The notes: generated by a model not told the origin, from the letters alone. 64,000 nucleotides of DNA from Geobacteraceae bacterium (GCA_013336525.1 JAAXTM010000002.1:124001-188000); one strand, 5' to 3'; shown: positions 44,154 through 54,076, counted from the stretch's first letter. Made by a program: numbers and translations.

Positions 44154-46661
44154 CTATTCCCCATCACAGATCGACATCGACTTCAAATGCCAGATTTCCT
44201 CGTTATAATCACTGATCGTCCTGTCTGTGGAAAACTTGCCGCTTTGGGCAGTGTTGACGATGCTCATGCGGGTCCAGCGGGCGCGATCCTGATATGCTGT
44301 TGACACTTGCTGTTGGGCATCAACGAAACTGCGAAAATCAGCGGCAACCATCCAGGGATCTTCCGGAGAGCTGATCGCGTTAATAATCGGATCAAAGAGA
44401 CCGGCATCAAACAGATTGAAGTGCCCGGAGCTGAGAAGATTCATGACCCTCTGCAGGTCAGCATCTTGAGCTATGATAGTTTGCGGGTCATAATTCCAGC
44501 GCAATTCATCAACCTCTTCGCTCGTCAGGCCGAACATGAAAAAATTATCTTCTCCTACCTCTTCACGGATTTCAATATTCGCACCATCAAGTGTACCAAT
44601 GGTTATGGCACCATTCATCATAAACTTCATATTCCCGGTTCCGGAAGCTTCCTTGCCGGCAGTCGACAACTGCTCTGAAAGATCGGTACCGGGACAGATA
44701 ATCTCCATGGCGCTGACATTGTAATTGGGAAGAAACGCCACTTTAAGCAGGTCACTTACAACCGGATCGGAATTTACCACGCCAGCCACGTTATTGATGA
44801 GTTTGATGATCAGTTTTGCCATAGCATAACCGGGAGCTGCTTTCCCTCCAATCAGTACACAACGGTTGGTCCAACCTGCCGTATCACCACGCTTGATTCG
44901 ATCATAGAGATGGATGACATGAAGTATGTTGAGCAGTTGCCGTTTATATTCGTGAATCCGCTTGACCTGGACATCAAACAACCCTTCAGGGTTGAATATA
45001 ACGTCACATTTAGCTTGTACAAGGGCTGACAGCCGTTCCTTATTGGCCTGCTTGACTTCTTGCCACCGCTGCTGAAATTTGGGGTCATCAGAAAGTTCGG
45101 CAATTCTCTTGATCTGCTGCAGATCCGACACCCAGCCATCACCGATTTTTTCGGTTACAAGCTGGCTAAGACCTGGATTACAGTGTGCAATCCAGCGCCT
45201 CGGGGTCACCCCGTTGGTCTTGTTGTTAAACTTAAGCGGCCAGAGCTCGTAAAAATCTCTAAACAGCCCCTGCACCAGCAGCTGCGAGTGCAGAGCGGCA
45301 ACACCATTGACGGAGAAACTTCCCACAATAGCCAGATATGCCATTCTTATCTGTGGAACGGCGCCCTCTTCAACAATGGACATGCGTCTAATCCGCTCTG
45401 TATCGCCGGGCCAGCGGCTGGAAATCTCGGCAATGAAACGGGCATTTATCTCCAGAATTATTTCAAGTATCCGGGGGAGAAGCTGGCCAAAAAGTGTCAG
45501 AGGCCATTTTTCGAGTGCTTCTGGAAGCAGGGTGTGGTTGGTATATGCCATCGTCCGGCATGTAACTCCCCAGGCATGATCCCAACTCATTCCGTGATCG
45601 TCCATAAGGATGCGCATCAACTCGGGCACAGCACAGCTTGGATGGGTGTCGTTCAGCTGAAAACAGTTATTGACGGCGAATCCGCTGAAGTCCCCTTTGT
45701 GCACCATCATCCAGCGTTCTACAACATCCTGGAGAGAGGCCGAAGCAAGAAAATATTGCTGGCGCAGACGAAGCACCTTGCCGTTTTCACTGGCATCGTT
45801 CGGGTAAAGCACCATCGTGATATTTTCGGCCTCATTTTTGGTGGCAACCGATTCGGCATAGTCACCGGCATTGAATTCACCAAGGTCAAAGACATCGGTG
45901 GCAGCTGCTTTCCAGAGCCTAAGGGTGTTAACGGTACCATTGCGATAACCCGGAATCGGAATATCGTAGGGGACCGCTAAGACATCGCGGCTGTCAATCC
46001 AGCGAACACGCTGCTCGCCAGCCACGGTACGATGGTGCTCTGTCCTCCCTCCGAAGCGGACACGCTGGGTATATTCCGGCCGTTCCTGTTCCCATGGATT
46101 GCCATCACGCAGCCAGTGATCCGGTTCCTCTATCTGGCGGCCATCCTCGATACGTTGGCGAAACATGCCATATTCATAGCGGATTCCGTATCCCATTACC
46201 GGCAGTTGCAGCGTGGCACAGCTGTCCAGAAAACAGGCGGCCAAACGTCCCAGTCCCCCATTGCCAAGCCCGGCATCAATTTCAGCTTCGACCAGTTCTT
46301 CCAACTTGATACCAAGCTGGTTCATTGCCTGTGTAACAGCATCGGTCATGCCGACATTAAGCATGGCATTACCAAGAGTCCTCCCCATCAAAAATTCCAA
46401 CGAAAGGTAATAGCCCTGCTTGCATCGAGACTCAATATAACTGTAGCGGGTCTTCTTCCAACGCTCCATCAGGCGGTCACGAACTGTCAGCGCCAGCGCC
46501 TTGTAAAAATAACCGACCGAATGGCAATATTTGTTTTGGCCGAGAGTATATGTAAAATAGTGCCGGTAATCTTGTATTAGATTGGGAACATCCTCCGGTA
46601 ATGGCGGGAGTTCGGTCAAACCGGGGGAGTTTATTTTTGCACGTTTCTTTTTGAGTAACAT
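44154..46661 (-). CDS. glgP: Glycogen phosphorylase
   Basis: PLP enzyme that releases glucose-1-phosphate from glycogen, GT35 family. It has 835 residues from the ATG at 46661, which has AAGGA eight bases upstream; an in-frame GTG at 46682 would add 7. The N-terminal half has YLSLEFLMGRTLGNAM near residue 86 and GLGNGGLGRLAACFLDS near residue 118. The PLP site is EASGTGNMKFMMNGA near residue 663, with the lysine expected there, and GTLDGANIEI follows. Partner glgA lies 30 kb away. It may be read from the lemA side, but an upstream gap of 89 bases leaves room for its own promoter. Confidence 0.94.
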   Translation of the reverse strand: MLLKKKRAKINSPGLTELPPLPEDVPNLIQDYRHYFTYTLGQNKYCHSVGYFYKALALTVRDRLMERWKKTRYSYIESRCKQGYYLSLEFLMGRTLGNAMLNVGMTDAVTQAMNQLGIKLEELVEAEIDAGLGNGGLGRLAACFLDSCATLQLPVMGYGIRYEYGMFRQRIEDGRQIEEPDHWLRDGNPWEQERPEYTQRVRFGGRTEHHRTVAGEQRVRWIDSRDVLAVPYDIPIPGYRNGTVNTLRLWKAAATDVFDLGEFNAGDYAESVATKNEAENITMVLYPNDASENGKVLRLRQQYFLASASLQDVVERWMMVHKGDFSGFAVNNCFQLNDTHPSCAVPELMRILMDDHGMSWDHAWGVTCRTMAYTNHTLLPEALEKWPLTLFGQLLPRILEIILEINARFIAEISSRWPGDTERIRRMSIVEEGAVPQIRMAYLAIVGSFSVNGVAALHSQLLVQGLFRDFYELWPLKFNNKTNGVTPRRWIAHCNPGLSQLVTEKIGDGWVSDLQQIKRIAELSDDPKFQQRWQEVKQANKERLSALVQAKCDVIFNPEGLFDVQVKRIHEYKRQLLNILHVIHLYDRIKRGDTAGWTNRCVLIGGKAAPGYAMAKLIIKLINNVAGVVNSDPVVSDLLKVAFLPNYNVSAMEIICPGTDLSEQLSTAGKEASGTGNMKFMMNGAITIGTLDGANIEIREEVGEDNFFMFGLTSEEVDELRWNYDPQTIIAQDADLQRVMNLLSSGHFNLFDAGLFDPIINAISSPEDPWMVAADFRSFVDAQQQVSTAYQDRARWTRMSIVNTAQSGKFSTDRTISDYNEEIWHLKSMSICDGE

Positions 46662-46750
46662 TTCTATTTCCTTCTTCGCCACAACCCCGTCGGGTTGCGG
46701 TCGGCATAATGAAATTTAAATACGGTACGGAAAAATCCGGGGATTTCGCT

Positions 46751-47386
46751 TTAAACAATCATCTCATCAGGCAGTTCGTTTGTGTCATCAGCCTCTTTCG
46801 GAAAATGCTCCTCGAGTATCCTGCCCAGCTCTTCGATGACTGTACAAAGTCCTTCAAAGGCATGGCCTTCCCTGATTTTACCAGCCAGTTTTCCCGCAAG
46901 TGCCAGCCAGGAGAGCGGGTCAATCCGCTGGTTTATCCCACGATCACCCAGAATCCAGACCTTGTGTTCCAGGATGGATATAAAGATCAGAATGCCGGTC
47001 TCCTCTCTGGTTCGATACAGTTTTTTCTCGAAAAAAGCTCGCACAGCCCGCTCGCAAACCGCCTCCTCCAGTCGTTTTTTCCCCGCAAGCGCAAGTTTGA
47101 AACGCGGAAAGCTGCGCATGAAGTAGAGTGCCGGAAACCAGAAGACCATAACCGCCGGAATATATGACCAGATCGTAACATGATGCAGCGAAACGGCGAC
47201 AACCAGGGCGATGAACGCTGACAGCAGAGTAACTCCCAGACTTTCGGCTTCCCGGTAACTGTCACTTTCATCCACCACCATGACCGCGATCTCTCCGGAC
47301 GTCTTGCGTTCGGCATTTTTAACCAGGATGCTTACCCGCTGTTTTTCTTGCTCGCTGAAAAAATTATCGGCTTTTTTACCTGTCAT
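46751..47386 (-). CDS. TPM-domain membrane protein
   Basis: A 211-residue protein with one TPM domain (DUF477) split by membrane helices. ERKTSGEIAVMVVDESDSY near residue 26 begins the domain, two hydrophobic segments lie near 50-66 and 73-90, and VWILGDRGINQRIDPLSWLALAGKLAGKI is the second TPM part. TPM proteins bind metal ions and are linked to repair of photosystems or membranes in other groups; the role here is unknown. Its ATG directly abuts the stop of the next TPM gene. Confidence 0.78.
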   Translation of the reverse strand: MTGKKADNFFSEQEKQRVSILVKNAERKTSGEIAVMVVDESDSYREAESLGVTLLSAFIALVVAVSLHHVTIWSYIPAVMVFWFPALYFMRSFPRFKLALAGKKRLEEAVCERAVRAFFEKKLYRTREETGILIFISILEHKVWILGDRGINQRIDPLSWLALAGKLAGKIREGHAFEGLCTVIEELGRILEEHFPKEADDTNELPDEMIV

Positions 47387-48271
47387 CTACCAATCTCCCG
47401 ATGCTCCACCGCCGCCAAAGCTTCCACCGCCGCCGGAAAAACCGTCAAAGCCACCACCGCCAAACGAGCCGCCACCAAAACCTCCGCCAATAAACGGCCC
47501 GCCGAATCCCCCACCGGAACCGCGCCCGCCACTGCCGAACAGGAACGTGACCAGAAGGCCAAGGACAAAGCCTGCGGCCCCCAGGAGCGCCAGGATTAGA
47601 ACCCCGAGACCAGGAAAAGTTAAAAAGCCGATCAACGACAGGCCAGCCGCGCCGGCGGCACCACCCAGAAATTTTGAAAATGATCCAAGGAAAACAACCG
47701 CAACCAGAAGAAAAACAAGCAGAGTAAATACCGGTTCGGCACTCTTTCTACCCTGCTTCAGGTCTCGTGGCTGAGCCTTGTACTCACCCCTGACAACCTG
47801 CATGACTGAGGAGACGCCGGCCGTTATGCCGGAGTCATAATCATTATTCTTGAAATGGGGATATATGTCGCCCCGGATAATCCTTCCGGAGACAAGGTCG
47901 GTCAACACCCCCTCCAGACCGCGCCCTACCTCGATCCTGATCTTGCGCTCCTGCTTTGCAATCAGCAGTATTGCGCCGTTGTCCAGCTTTGTCTGCCCGA
48001 TTCGCCACGCTTCCGCAACCTTGATGGAGTATTCCTCCAGACTTTCACCTTCCAGAGAATTAACCGTAAGCACGACAATTTGAGTAGAGTCGCTGCTTTC
48101 AAAATCGGCAAGCGCCTGCTCCAGCCGCTGATTTGCGCCGGGAGAAAGCATGTTAGCATAGTCGTTCACACGACCGCGGAGCTGCGGCACCTCAAGCGCG
48201 CAAGCCAGCTGCGGGAGGAGTGACATCAGCACTATGAAGCACAATGTTTTCACGAGCACCTGTGTTCGCAT
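47387..48271 (-). CDS. TPM-domain protein with signal peptide and Gly-rich tail (YgcG-like)
   Basis: A 294-residue exported protein. The signal peptide (residues 1-25, ending CALA) precedes a TPM domain (VPQLRGRVNDYANMLSP ... IRIEVGRGLEGVLTDLVSGRII), then two or three membrane helices near 185-250 and a very Gly/Phe/Ser-rich tail. Together with lemA upstream and a second TPM protein downstream, it forms the lemA-TPM arrangement seen in many bacteria. Its function is not established. A shadow frame on the other strand looks proline-rich because of the Gly codons. Confidence 0.83.
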   Translation of the reverse strand: MRTQVLVKTLCFIVLMSLLPQLACALEVPQLRGRVNDYANMLSPGANQRLEQALADFESSDSTQIVVLTVNSLEGESLEEYSIKVAEAWRIGQTKLDNGAILLIAKQERKIRIEVGRGLEGVLTDLVSGRIIRGDIYPHFKNNDYDSGITAGVSSVMQVVRGEYKAQPRDLKQGRKSAEPVFTLLVFLLVAVVFLGSFSKFLGGAAGAAGLSLIGFLTFPGLGVLILALLGAAGFVLGLLVTFLFGSGGRGSGGGFGGPFIGGGFGGGSFGGGGFDGFSGGGGSFGGGGASGDW

Positions 48272-48285
48272 GAATGCAGGCCGAG

Positions 48286-48870
48286 TTAAAACTTCACTTT
48301 TGGCGCGGCTTTTGCCCCTTCATCGGCCTTGAACGGCTCTTTGCGTTCCAGATGGAGCAGCAGTGAATTGGTCAGGCTGTTGGGGAAGGTTCTGATACTG
48401 GTGTTGAAATCCTGTACCGCCTTGTTATAGCGCACCCTCGCCACATTGATCCTGTTCTCCGTCCCTTCAAGCTGGTTCTGCAGATCCATGAAATTCTGAT
48501 TGGCCTTGAGATCAGGGTAACGCTCAACCACAACCATCAGGCGGGATAAAGAGCCTGAGAGCTGCCCTTGCGCCTCCTGGAATTTTGCCATCGCCTCCGG
48601 GCTCTTCAGCATATCCTTAGACAGCTGCATCGAACCGACCTTGGCGCGCGCCTCGGTGACAGCCGTCAGAGTTTCGGCCTCGTGTTTGGCATATCCCTTG
48701 ACCACCTCCACCAGATTCGGAACCAGATCGGCTCGTCTCTGGTATGATGCCTCGACATCTCCCCAGGCGGCAAAGACCGCCTCTTCACCGGCCTGCATCG
48801 TGTTGTAGCCGCAGCCGGAAACGGTGAAAACCAGGACCAGACCGAGTAATAATAAAATATTTCTCTTCAT
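48286..48870 (-). CDS. lemA: LemA family lipoprotein
   Basis: A 194-residue LemA protein with a lipoprotein signal ending VSGCGYN (lipobox Cys at residue 20). The body is a long helical bundle: [22 protein letters not shown] near residue 44, [35 protein letters not shown] near residues 120-155. LemA proteins commonly sit with TPM/YgcG proteins at the membrane; no enzymatic role is proven. It is first in a minus-strand run lemA - TPM - TPM - glgP with short gaps (14, 0 and 89 bases). Confidence 0.9.
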   Translation of the reverse strand: MKRNILLLLGLVLVFTVSGCGYNTMQAGEEAVFAAWGDVEASYQRRADLVPNLVEVVKGYAKHEAETLTAVTEARAKVGSMQLSKDMLKSPEAMAKFQEAQGQLSGSLSRLMVVVERYPDLKANQNFMDLQNQLEGTENRINVARVRYNKAVQDFNTSIRTFPNSLTNSLLLHLERKEPFKADEGAKAAPKVKF

Positions 48871-48973
48871 AACGCCTCCTCAAAGTTTCTTTGAATTAAC
48901 TATACGTCCTTACTTCTGTTTGTCACGTCATATCAATAATATTGTTTAAAAGAGAAGCTACAAACTAAAAAAC

Positions 48974-50146
48974 TCATCTCCCCATCTCACGAAACCGTCC
49001 CACAGCTTCAGGAACAGCCTCCTCCCTTATATTCCCGAAAGCCAATCTCAGATAACCCTCCAGACCGGGGCCGAAAACCTCCCCCGAAAGACAGAGGATT
49101 GCGGCCTCGTCCACCAGCCGTTTCGCCACCTCACGACCGCTGCAGCCAGCATACGGATGGCGCACCCAGGCGAAGAAGGCACCGCTGGCGGCGATCCGGA
49201 ACCGGTTGCCCGGACGTATGAATTCGGTGCGGAACAGGTTGTGGCGGCGGCTCATCATATCCCGGTTTGCGGCTACCCAGCTGTCAAGGTTCTCAACGCC
49301 GAACTTGACGGCATGCTGCGTAATGCGAGGCTGGCAGACTGCCATGCTGTCCTGAGCTTTGAGGGCATGACCGATGAAATCGCTGGACGCTGTAAGCATC
49401 CCGGCGCGGTAGCCGGTTAGTGCATAGGTTTTGCCGAACGAGGCTATCTGTACAAAATTGCTTCCCCAGGTGGGGTCGGAGAACAGTTCGTGCGGGCGCC
49501 CCCCTCCAGGAATAAATTCATTGTAGGTTTCATCCAGAATCAAGGCGATGTTGCTGCGCCGGGCAAGGTCAAACAGCTCCAGGATCGTATTCGGCGGGGT
49601 GATGGCGCCGGTCGGATTGCTGGGAGAGACCACCAGAATCGCCCTGGTCCGGTCGGTTATCAGGCGTTCGATCGTGGCGGGGTTCGGAACGCCCCCCTCC
49701 GCCTCAACATACGGGGCATAAACACCGCGTATGCCGAGGATATCGAGGGCCATCGAATGGTCGAAGTAATAGGGGGTCTGCACGATGATCTCGTCACCGG
49801 CGCGGCAGAGTGTGACTATCGCCAGCCAGAACGCCTGACTGGCGCCGATTGTCAGGCAAATATTGTCCGGTGACAGCTGCGCGCAGTATTTCCTGCCATA
49901 ATAGCCGCAGATCGCTTCGCGCACTTCCAACAGCCCCTCATCGGGCGAGTACTTCGACACCTGAGGATCGGCAAGCAGCCTGGAGAGATGTTCAGTCAAC
50001 TCCGGCGAGGGGGCGTAATCCGGCACCGCCTGGCAGAGATCTACCAGCTCACGGCCGTCGTTCGCCCGCCCGGCAACCCACCGTTTCACCTCGGAAATAG
50101 GGGGGGAATGGACGCTGGCAATCTGCGGTGACACTATCATACTCAT
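48974..50146 (-). CDS. Class I/II PLP aminotransferase
   Basis: A 390-residue fold type I aminotransferase. VDLCQAVPDYAPSPEL near residue 35, TIGASQAFWLAIVTLCRAGDEI near residue 98, SPSNPTGAITP near residue 174 and ASFGKTYALTGYRAGML near residue 235 (PLP Lys and Arg anchor) are conserved. Substrate is not deducible; similar proteins act on aspartate, alanine or aromatic amino acids. The ATG at 50146 has GGAG at 7 bases; an in-frame TTG one codon earlier and an ATG two codons later are alternatives. It diverges from mraZ. Confidence 0.88.
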   Translation of the reverse strand: MSMIVSPQIASVHSPPISEVKRWVAGRANDGRELVDLCQAVPDYAPSPELTEHLSRLLADPQVSKYSPDEGLLEVREAICGYYGRKYCAQLSPDNICLTIGASQAFWLAIVTLCRAGDEIIVQTPYYFDHSMALDILGIRGVYAPYVEAEGGVPNPATIERLITDRTRAILVVSPSNPTGAITPPNTILELFDLARRSNIALILDETYNEFIPGGGRPHELFSDPTWGSNFVQIASFGKTYALTGYRAGMLTASSDFIGHALKAQDSMAVCQPRITQHAVKFGVENLDSWVAANRDMMSRRHNLFRTEFIRPGNRFRIAASGAFFAWVRHPYAGCSGREVAKRLVDEAAILCLSGEVFGPGLEGYLRLAFGNIREEAVPEAVGRFREMGR

Positions 50147-50252
50147 CAATATTCTCCTGCAGGTACAAAATTATGGGCACTTCACCCTGAAATATATCAG
50201 AATTTCTCCGCCCCGCACGTACAATTTTACCCTACAAAATTCATATTTTATA

Positions 50253-50281
50253 TTGACACAACCCTTGACCGACGGTATAAG
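50253..50281 (+). promoter_or_regulatory. Sigma70 promoter of the mra/dcw operon
   Basis: TTGACA (50253-50258) and TATAAG (50276-50281) are separated by 17 bases, close to consensus. Transcription would start near 50288, just before the MraZ-type repeats and about 50 bases before mraZ. Confidence 0.8.
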
Positions 50282-50292
50282 TTCCATCACTG

Positions 50293-50317
50293 TGGAAAAA
50301 AGTGGAATATTGTGGAA
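50293..50317 (+). promoter_or_regulatory. Triple TGGAA repeat, candidate MraZ operator
   Basis: TGGAA occurs at 50293, 50303 and 50313, an exact 10-base period with 5-base spacers. MraZ of E. coli binds direct TGGGN repeats with the same 5-base spacing. Placement right after the predicted start site fits autorepression of the operon. Confidence 0.65.
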
Positions 50318-50338
50318 AATAGTACCAGAGAGACTACC

Positions 50339-50815
50339 ATGTTCAGGGGCATTTTCGGGACAACCATAGACGCCAAGGGGCGCACCAGCCTGCCAGCCAA
50401 ATTCCGGGAAATCCTCGTCGGAACACATGGAGACGAGCGCTTTTTCCTGACCAATTCGGCTCCAATCGGCCTGGGAGAGGGACTGTACAGCTCCGGTCTC
50501 CTTATTTTTCCCTACAAGGAATGGTTTTCTTTTGAAGAAAATTTCCGCGTCAGTCGCGGTCTCACCTCTGAGCAGCGCAAAAGCATCATGCACACCATTA
50601 TTGCACCGGCCCAGGAATGCTGCGCCGACAAACTGGGGAGGTTCCTGATCCCGCCGACGTTTCGCAGGGACGCAGCCCTTGACCGGGATATTCAGTTTGT
50701 AGGTACGCTGGACAGGATTGAAATCTGGAGCATGAGTGAATGGGACAAGGTTCGCACCCAGAACATGAAAAACTTCCCGAGCGGCACCGAAGCGGCCGCT
50801 GAGCTTGGTCTGTAG
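50339..50815 (+). CDS. mraZ: Transcriptional regulator MraZ
   Basis: A 158-residue protein with two AbrB-like SpoVT folds. The first (residues 1-60) has [19 protein letters not shown], the second has [19 protein letters not shown] near residue 96; the DxKGR/DxxGR pairs are the family marks. It represses its own dcw operon by binding direct repeats, here the TGGAA triple upstream. The ATG at 50339 is chosen; an in-frame GTG at 50312 lies inside the operator. The stop overlaps the rsmH GTG by one base. Confidence 0.92.
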   Translation: MFRGIFGTTIDAKGRTSLPAKFREILVGTHGDERFFLTNSAPIGLGEGLYSSGLLIFPYKEWFSFEENFRVSRGLTSEQRKSIMHTIIAPAQECCADKLGRFLIPPTFRRDAALDRDIQFVGTLDRIEIWSMSEWDKVRTQNMKNFPSGTEAAAELGL

Positions 50816-51750
50816 TGGCAGCGTTTCATCATCTATCGGTTCTGCCGGATGAAGTTATCCATTTTTTGGAACCGGCGGACGGCAAAACATATCTGGACGG
50901 CACGCTGGGGGGGGGCGGCCACGCTACCTTGATCCTTGAGAAAGCACCAGGAGCGCTGCTGATCGGCATCGACCGGGATCAGACAGCACTGGCTGCTGCA
51001 GGCGCGAGGTTAGCCGTTCATGGCGAACATATCCAGCTTCTGCATGGGGACTTTGCCGACGTCACTGAGCACCTTGGCACTCTCGGCATAACCGCGCTGG
51101 ACGGCTTCATTCTCGATCTTGGGGTTTCATCGCACCAGCTGGATACGCGTGAGCGCGGCTTCAGTTTTCAACAGGATGCCCCTCTGGATATGAGAATGGA
51201 CATCAGCCGTGGCGAAACTGCCGCAGATCTCGTAAACAAACTTCCGGAGCCTGAACTGGAAAGGATTATCAGTGAGTATGGTGAGGAGCGCTGGTCGAAA
51301 AGGATAGCATCATTCATAGTTAAGGAGCGTGAAGAGAGTCCGATAACAAATACGCTCCGGCTGGTAGATATCATCAAAGGGGCGGTTCCCAAGGCGAAGT
51401 GGGATGAGCGCATCCACCCGGCAACACGCACCTTTCAGGCTCTCCGTATTGCAGTCAACAGCGAATTGGACAGCCTGGAACGGGGCATGCGGGCGGCCCT
51501 GGACCTCCTGAAGCCAGGCGGACGTGGCGTTATCATCTCGTTTCACTCATTGGAAGATCGGATTGTCAAGCATGTCTTCCGGGAATATGCCGGGGGGTGC
51601 ACCTGCCCGAGACAGCTGCCGGTATGTGTCTGTGGTAAACAGCCGCGCGTGAAGGTATTAACAAGCCGGCCGGTAACAGCAACGCAAACTGAAACAGAAG
51701 AGAACCCACGGGCGCGCAGCGCCAAGTTACGGGCAGTAGTAAAGCTGTAG
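50815..51750 (+). CDS. rsmH: 16S rRNA m4C1402 methyltransferase
   Basis: SAM-dependent N4-methyltransferase for C1402 of 16S rRNA, 311 residues. The motif [17 protein letters not shown] near residue 27 binds [15 protein letters not shown] near residue 100 and [18 protein letters not shown] near residue 202 are conserved, and a Cys-rich end ([12 protein letters not shown] near residue 262) is seen. The GTG start overlaps the mraZ stop (TAGTG), so translation is coupled. It is the usual second gene of the dcw cluster. Confidence 0.95.
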   Translation: MAAFHHLSVLPDEVIHFLEPADGKTYLDGTLGGGGHATLILEKAPGALLIGIDRDQTALAAAGARLAVHGEHIQLLHGDFADVTEHLGTLGITALDGFILDLGVSSHQLDTRERGFSFQQDAPLDMRMDISRGETAADLVNKLPEPELERIISEYGEERWSKRIASFIVKEREESPITNTLRLVDIIKGAVPKAKWDERIHPATRTFQALRIAVNSELDSLERGMRAALDLLKPGGRGVIISFHSLEDRIVKHVFREYAGGCTCPRQLPVCVCGKQPRVKVLTSRPVTATQTETEENPRARSAKLRAVVKL

Positions 51751-51770
51751 TTCACACGAGGTAAATCATT

Positions 51771-52112
51771 ATGGCACAAGTAAGAACCGACTATACAAAA
51801 GTCGCCGCACCACGTGCCCTTGGCGGGCTTGAAGTAACTCCACACCGGATTGACCTGTTTAAGTACCTTATGATCTGCATGGTACTGTTTACAATGGTCT
51901 CGGTTTTTCACGTCTGGTCACGCTTCAAACTGGTTGACCTGAATTTGCAGATATCCGAGATCAGCCGCCAACTGAGTGAAGCGGGGCAGGAGCAGAAACG
52001 CCTGAGACTTGAAGCCGCATCACTGAAGGCCCCGGATCGCATTGAAGCAATTGCCAAGAACGAACTGGGTATGGCGTTGCCGACCAAGCAACAGATTATT
52101 TACGTCAAATGA
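51771..52112 (+). CDS. ftsL: Cell division protein FtsL-like
   Basis: A 113-residue single-pass membrane protein: a short cytoplasmic N-terminus, one membrane helix near residues 33-47 (FKYLMICMVLFTMVSVFHVW), and a periplasmic coiled coil with leucine heptads (LQISEISRQLSEAGQEQKRLRL). The C-terminus ALPTKQQIIYV is typical of FtsL. It forms the divisome FtsQLB scaffold. The family is short and weakly conserved, so this call rests on size, topology and place between rsmH and ftsI. Its stop overlaps the ftsI ATG by 4 bases. Confidence 0.85.
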   Translation: MAQVRTDYTKVAAPRALGGLEVTPHRIDLFKYLMICMVLFTMVSVFHVWSRFKLVDLNLQISEISRQLSEAGQEQKRLRLEAASLKAPDRIEAIAKNELGMALPTKQQIIYVK

Positions 52113-54076
52113 AAGACGACCGTGAAAAATGGGCTCGAATCCGGATCATAATGATCGGGACTGTTTTCGGCCTGCTGTTCCTGAATGTGGTAGGAAGAGC
52201 GTTCTATCTTCAAATTCTCCAACACGAAAACCTTGTTAAAAAAGCTGACAAACAGCATCAGCACAAAGTAGACCTCACTCCGGCACGCGGAAGCATTCTT
52301 GACCGCAACGGCACCACTCTTGCCGAATCGATCCACATGGACTCCTGTTATGCCGAACCTCGCCGTATCAAGGACGTAGACGGAACGGCCGGGGTGTTGG
52401 CTCCGCTTCTGGGTGTACCGAAAAATGAATTGATCGCCAAACTTTCTGTCAACAAGTCCTTCATCTGGATAGAGCGCTGGCTGGCCCCGGAAGTTGCAAC
52501 CCGCATCAAAAACATGAGGTTGCCGGGGATCGGATTTGCGCCAGAGTCCAAGCGTTTTTACCCCAACATGGAGATCGCCGCACACGTGGTCGGCTTCACC
52601 GGGCACGATCCCAATGGCCTGGAGGGGATCGAGCTCAAATACGACAGCACCATTCTTGGCAATACCGGTTATATGATTACCGAGCGGGACGCGCTCGGCA
52701 GAAATATTGCCATAAAGAATACGGTTATCAAGGACTCGTCACCCGGTAAGAGCATCGTCCTGACGCTTGACAAAACTATCCAGTTTATTGCCGAAAAAGA
52801 GCTTGCCAAAGCCGTGACTGAAAACAATGCAAAGGGAGGCATGGTTCTGGTGATGGAATCAGACACCGGCAAAGTGCTTGCAATGGCTAACTACCCAACT
52901 TACAACCCGAATGCCTATTCGCGCTATTCGCATTCCCAATTACGTAATCAGGTCGTATCAGACAGTTTTGAACCCGGGTCGACCTTCAAGATTTTCACCA
53001 TCGCGGCGGCCCTCGATTCAGGAACTATCAAGGCAACCGATCTGTACAACTGTGAAAACGGTACATACCGGGTTGCAGACCGGATCATACATGACGACCA
53101 TCCTCAATCACGGCTGAGCGTCTCAGAAATAATGAAATATTCCAGCAATATTGGCACTGCAAAGATTGCTGCCAAGATGGGGGAAGAGAAGTTATCTTCC
53201 TATCTGCGTAATTTTGGGTTTGGAGGACGCACCGGCATTGACCTGCCGGGAGAATCACCAGGAAACCTCAAACGTCGCTGGTACGGGGTTGACCTTGCTA
53301 CTATCTCATTTGGACAGGGTGTTTCACTGTCGACTATTCAACTGGTTTCAGCCCTTTCGGCCATTGCCAATGGCGGCAATCTGATGAGGCCGTACCTGGT
53401 GGAACAGATTCTTGATGACAGCGGTGCGGTGGTTCAAAAATTTGAACCGCAAATCGTGCGTCGAGTCGTATCACCCGAAACCGCCAAAAAAGTTACAAAG
53501 ATGATGGAAACTGTCACTGGAGATGGCGGCACCGGCACAAGAGCGGCGCTTGACGGCTTCCGCGTAGCCGGAAAAACAGGAACTGCACAGAAGGTAGATC
53601 CGGTAACCCGTACCTACTCGCAATCCAAGCGCATCGGCTCATTCGTCGGGTTTGTTCCGGCAGAAAAGCCAAGATTGACGATCGCAGTGATTATCGACGA
53701 ACCTCAAGGTGTCAAATACGGAGGCGTCGTGGCTGCTCCGGCATTTCGTGGAATAGCTCAAAGTTCATTGGCATATCTTAAAATACAGCCGAACCTGCCA
53801 ACAACTGCCACAGCTAAACCGGCTGAAGCAAATCCATCTTTATCTAAGGAAGTAGAATCCTTGTCAGACGGAAACGTAGAGGAGATACCTGCAGAGGGTG
53901 CGGTCATGCCGAATTTCCAGGGAATGAGTATGCGTCGGGTATTGCAGGTAATGGAGAAACGAGGGATAAATATCCGGCTGATCGGAAGCGGGAGGGCTAC
54001 CGAACAGAACCCCCCATCCGGTCATTCGATCCGGAGTGTCGATGAGGTCTGGATAAAATTTGCCCCTTCAGCGTGA
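52109..54076 (+). CDS. ftsI: Septal transpeptidase FtsI (PBP3) with PASTA domain
   Basis: A 655-residue class B penicillin-binding protein that crosslinks septal peptidoglycan. An N-terminal membrane helix (residues about 10-30) is followed by the dimerisation domain (DLTPARGSILDRNG near residue 51) and the transpeptidase domain with SxxK (STFK near residue 291), SxN (SSN near residue 343) and KTG (GKTGTAQK near residue 489). A C-terminal PASTA domain (VMPNFQGMSMRRVLQVM to the end) is present, as in Gram-positive and some deltaproteobacterial members. ATGA overlap with ftsL. Confidence 0.94.
   Translation: MKDDREKWARIRIIMIGTVFGLLFLNVVGRAFYLQILQHENLVKKADKQHQHKVDLTPARGSILDRNGTTLAESIHMDSCYAEPRRIKDVDGTAGVLAPLLGVPKNELIAKLSVNKSFIWIERWLAPEVATRIKNMRLPGIGFAPESKRFYPNMEIAAHVVGFTGHDPNGLEGIELKYDSTILGNTGYMITERDALGRNIAIKNTVIKDSSPGKSIVLTLDKTIQFIAEKELAKAVTENNAKGGMVLVMESDTGKVLAMANYPTYNPNAYSRYSHSQLRNQVVSDSFEPGSTFKIFTIAAALDSGTIKATDLYNCENGTYRVADRIIHDDHPQSRLSVSEIMKYSSNIGTAKIAAKMGEEKLSSYLRNFGFGGRTGIDLPGESPGNLKRRWYGVDLATISFGQGVSLSTIQLVSALSAIANGGNLMRPYLVEQILDDSGAVVQKFEPQIVRRVVSPETAKKVTKMMETVTGDGGTGTRAALDGFRVAGKTGTAQKVDPVTRTYSQSKRIGSFVGFVPAEKPRLTIAVIIDEPQGVKYGGVVAAPAFRGIAQSSLAYLKIQPNLPTTATAKPAEANPSLSKEVESLSDGNVEEIPAEGAVMPNFQGMSMRRVLQVMEKRGINIRLIGSGRATEQNPPSGHSIRSVDEVWIKFAPSA

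Noticed and set aside
45060-45980. 306-codon plus-strand frame opposite glgP
   Set aside because: Shadow of the phosphorylase; no recognisable motifs.
47280-47774. Proline-rich plus-strand frame
   Set aside because: It is the antisense of the Gly-rich tail of the YgcG-like protein (GGN codons read as CCN).
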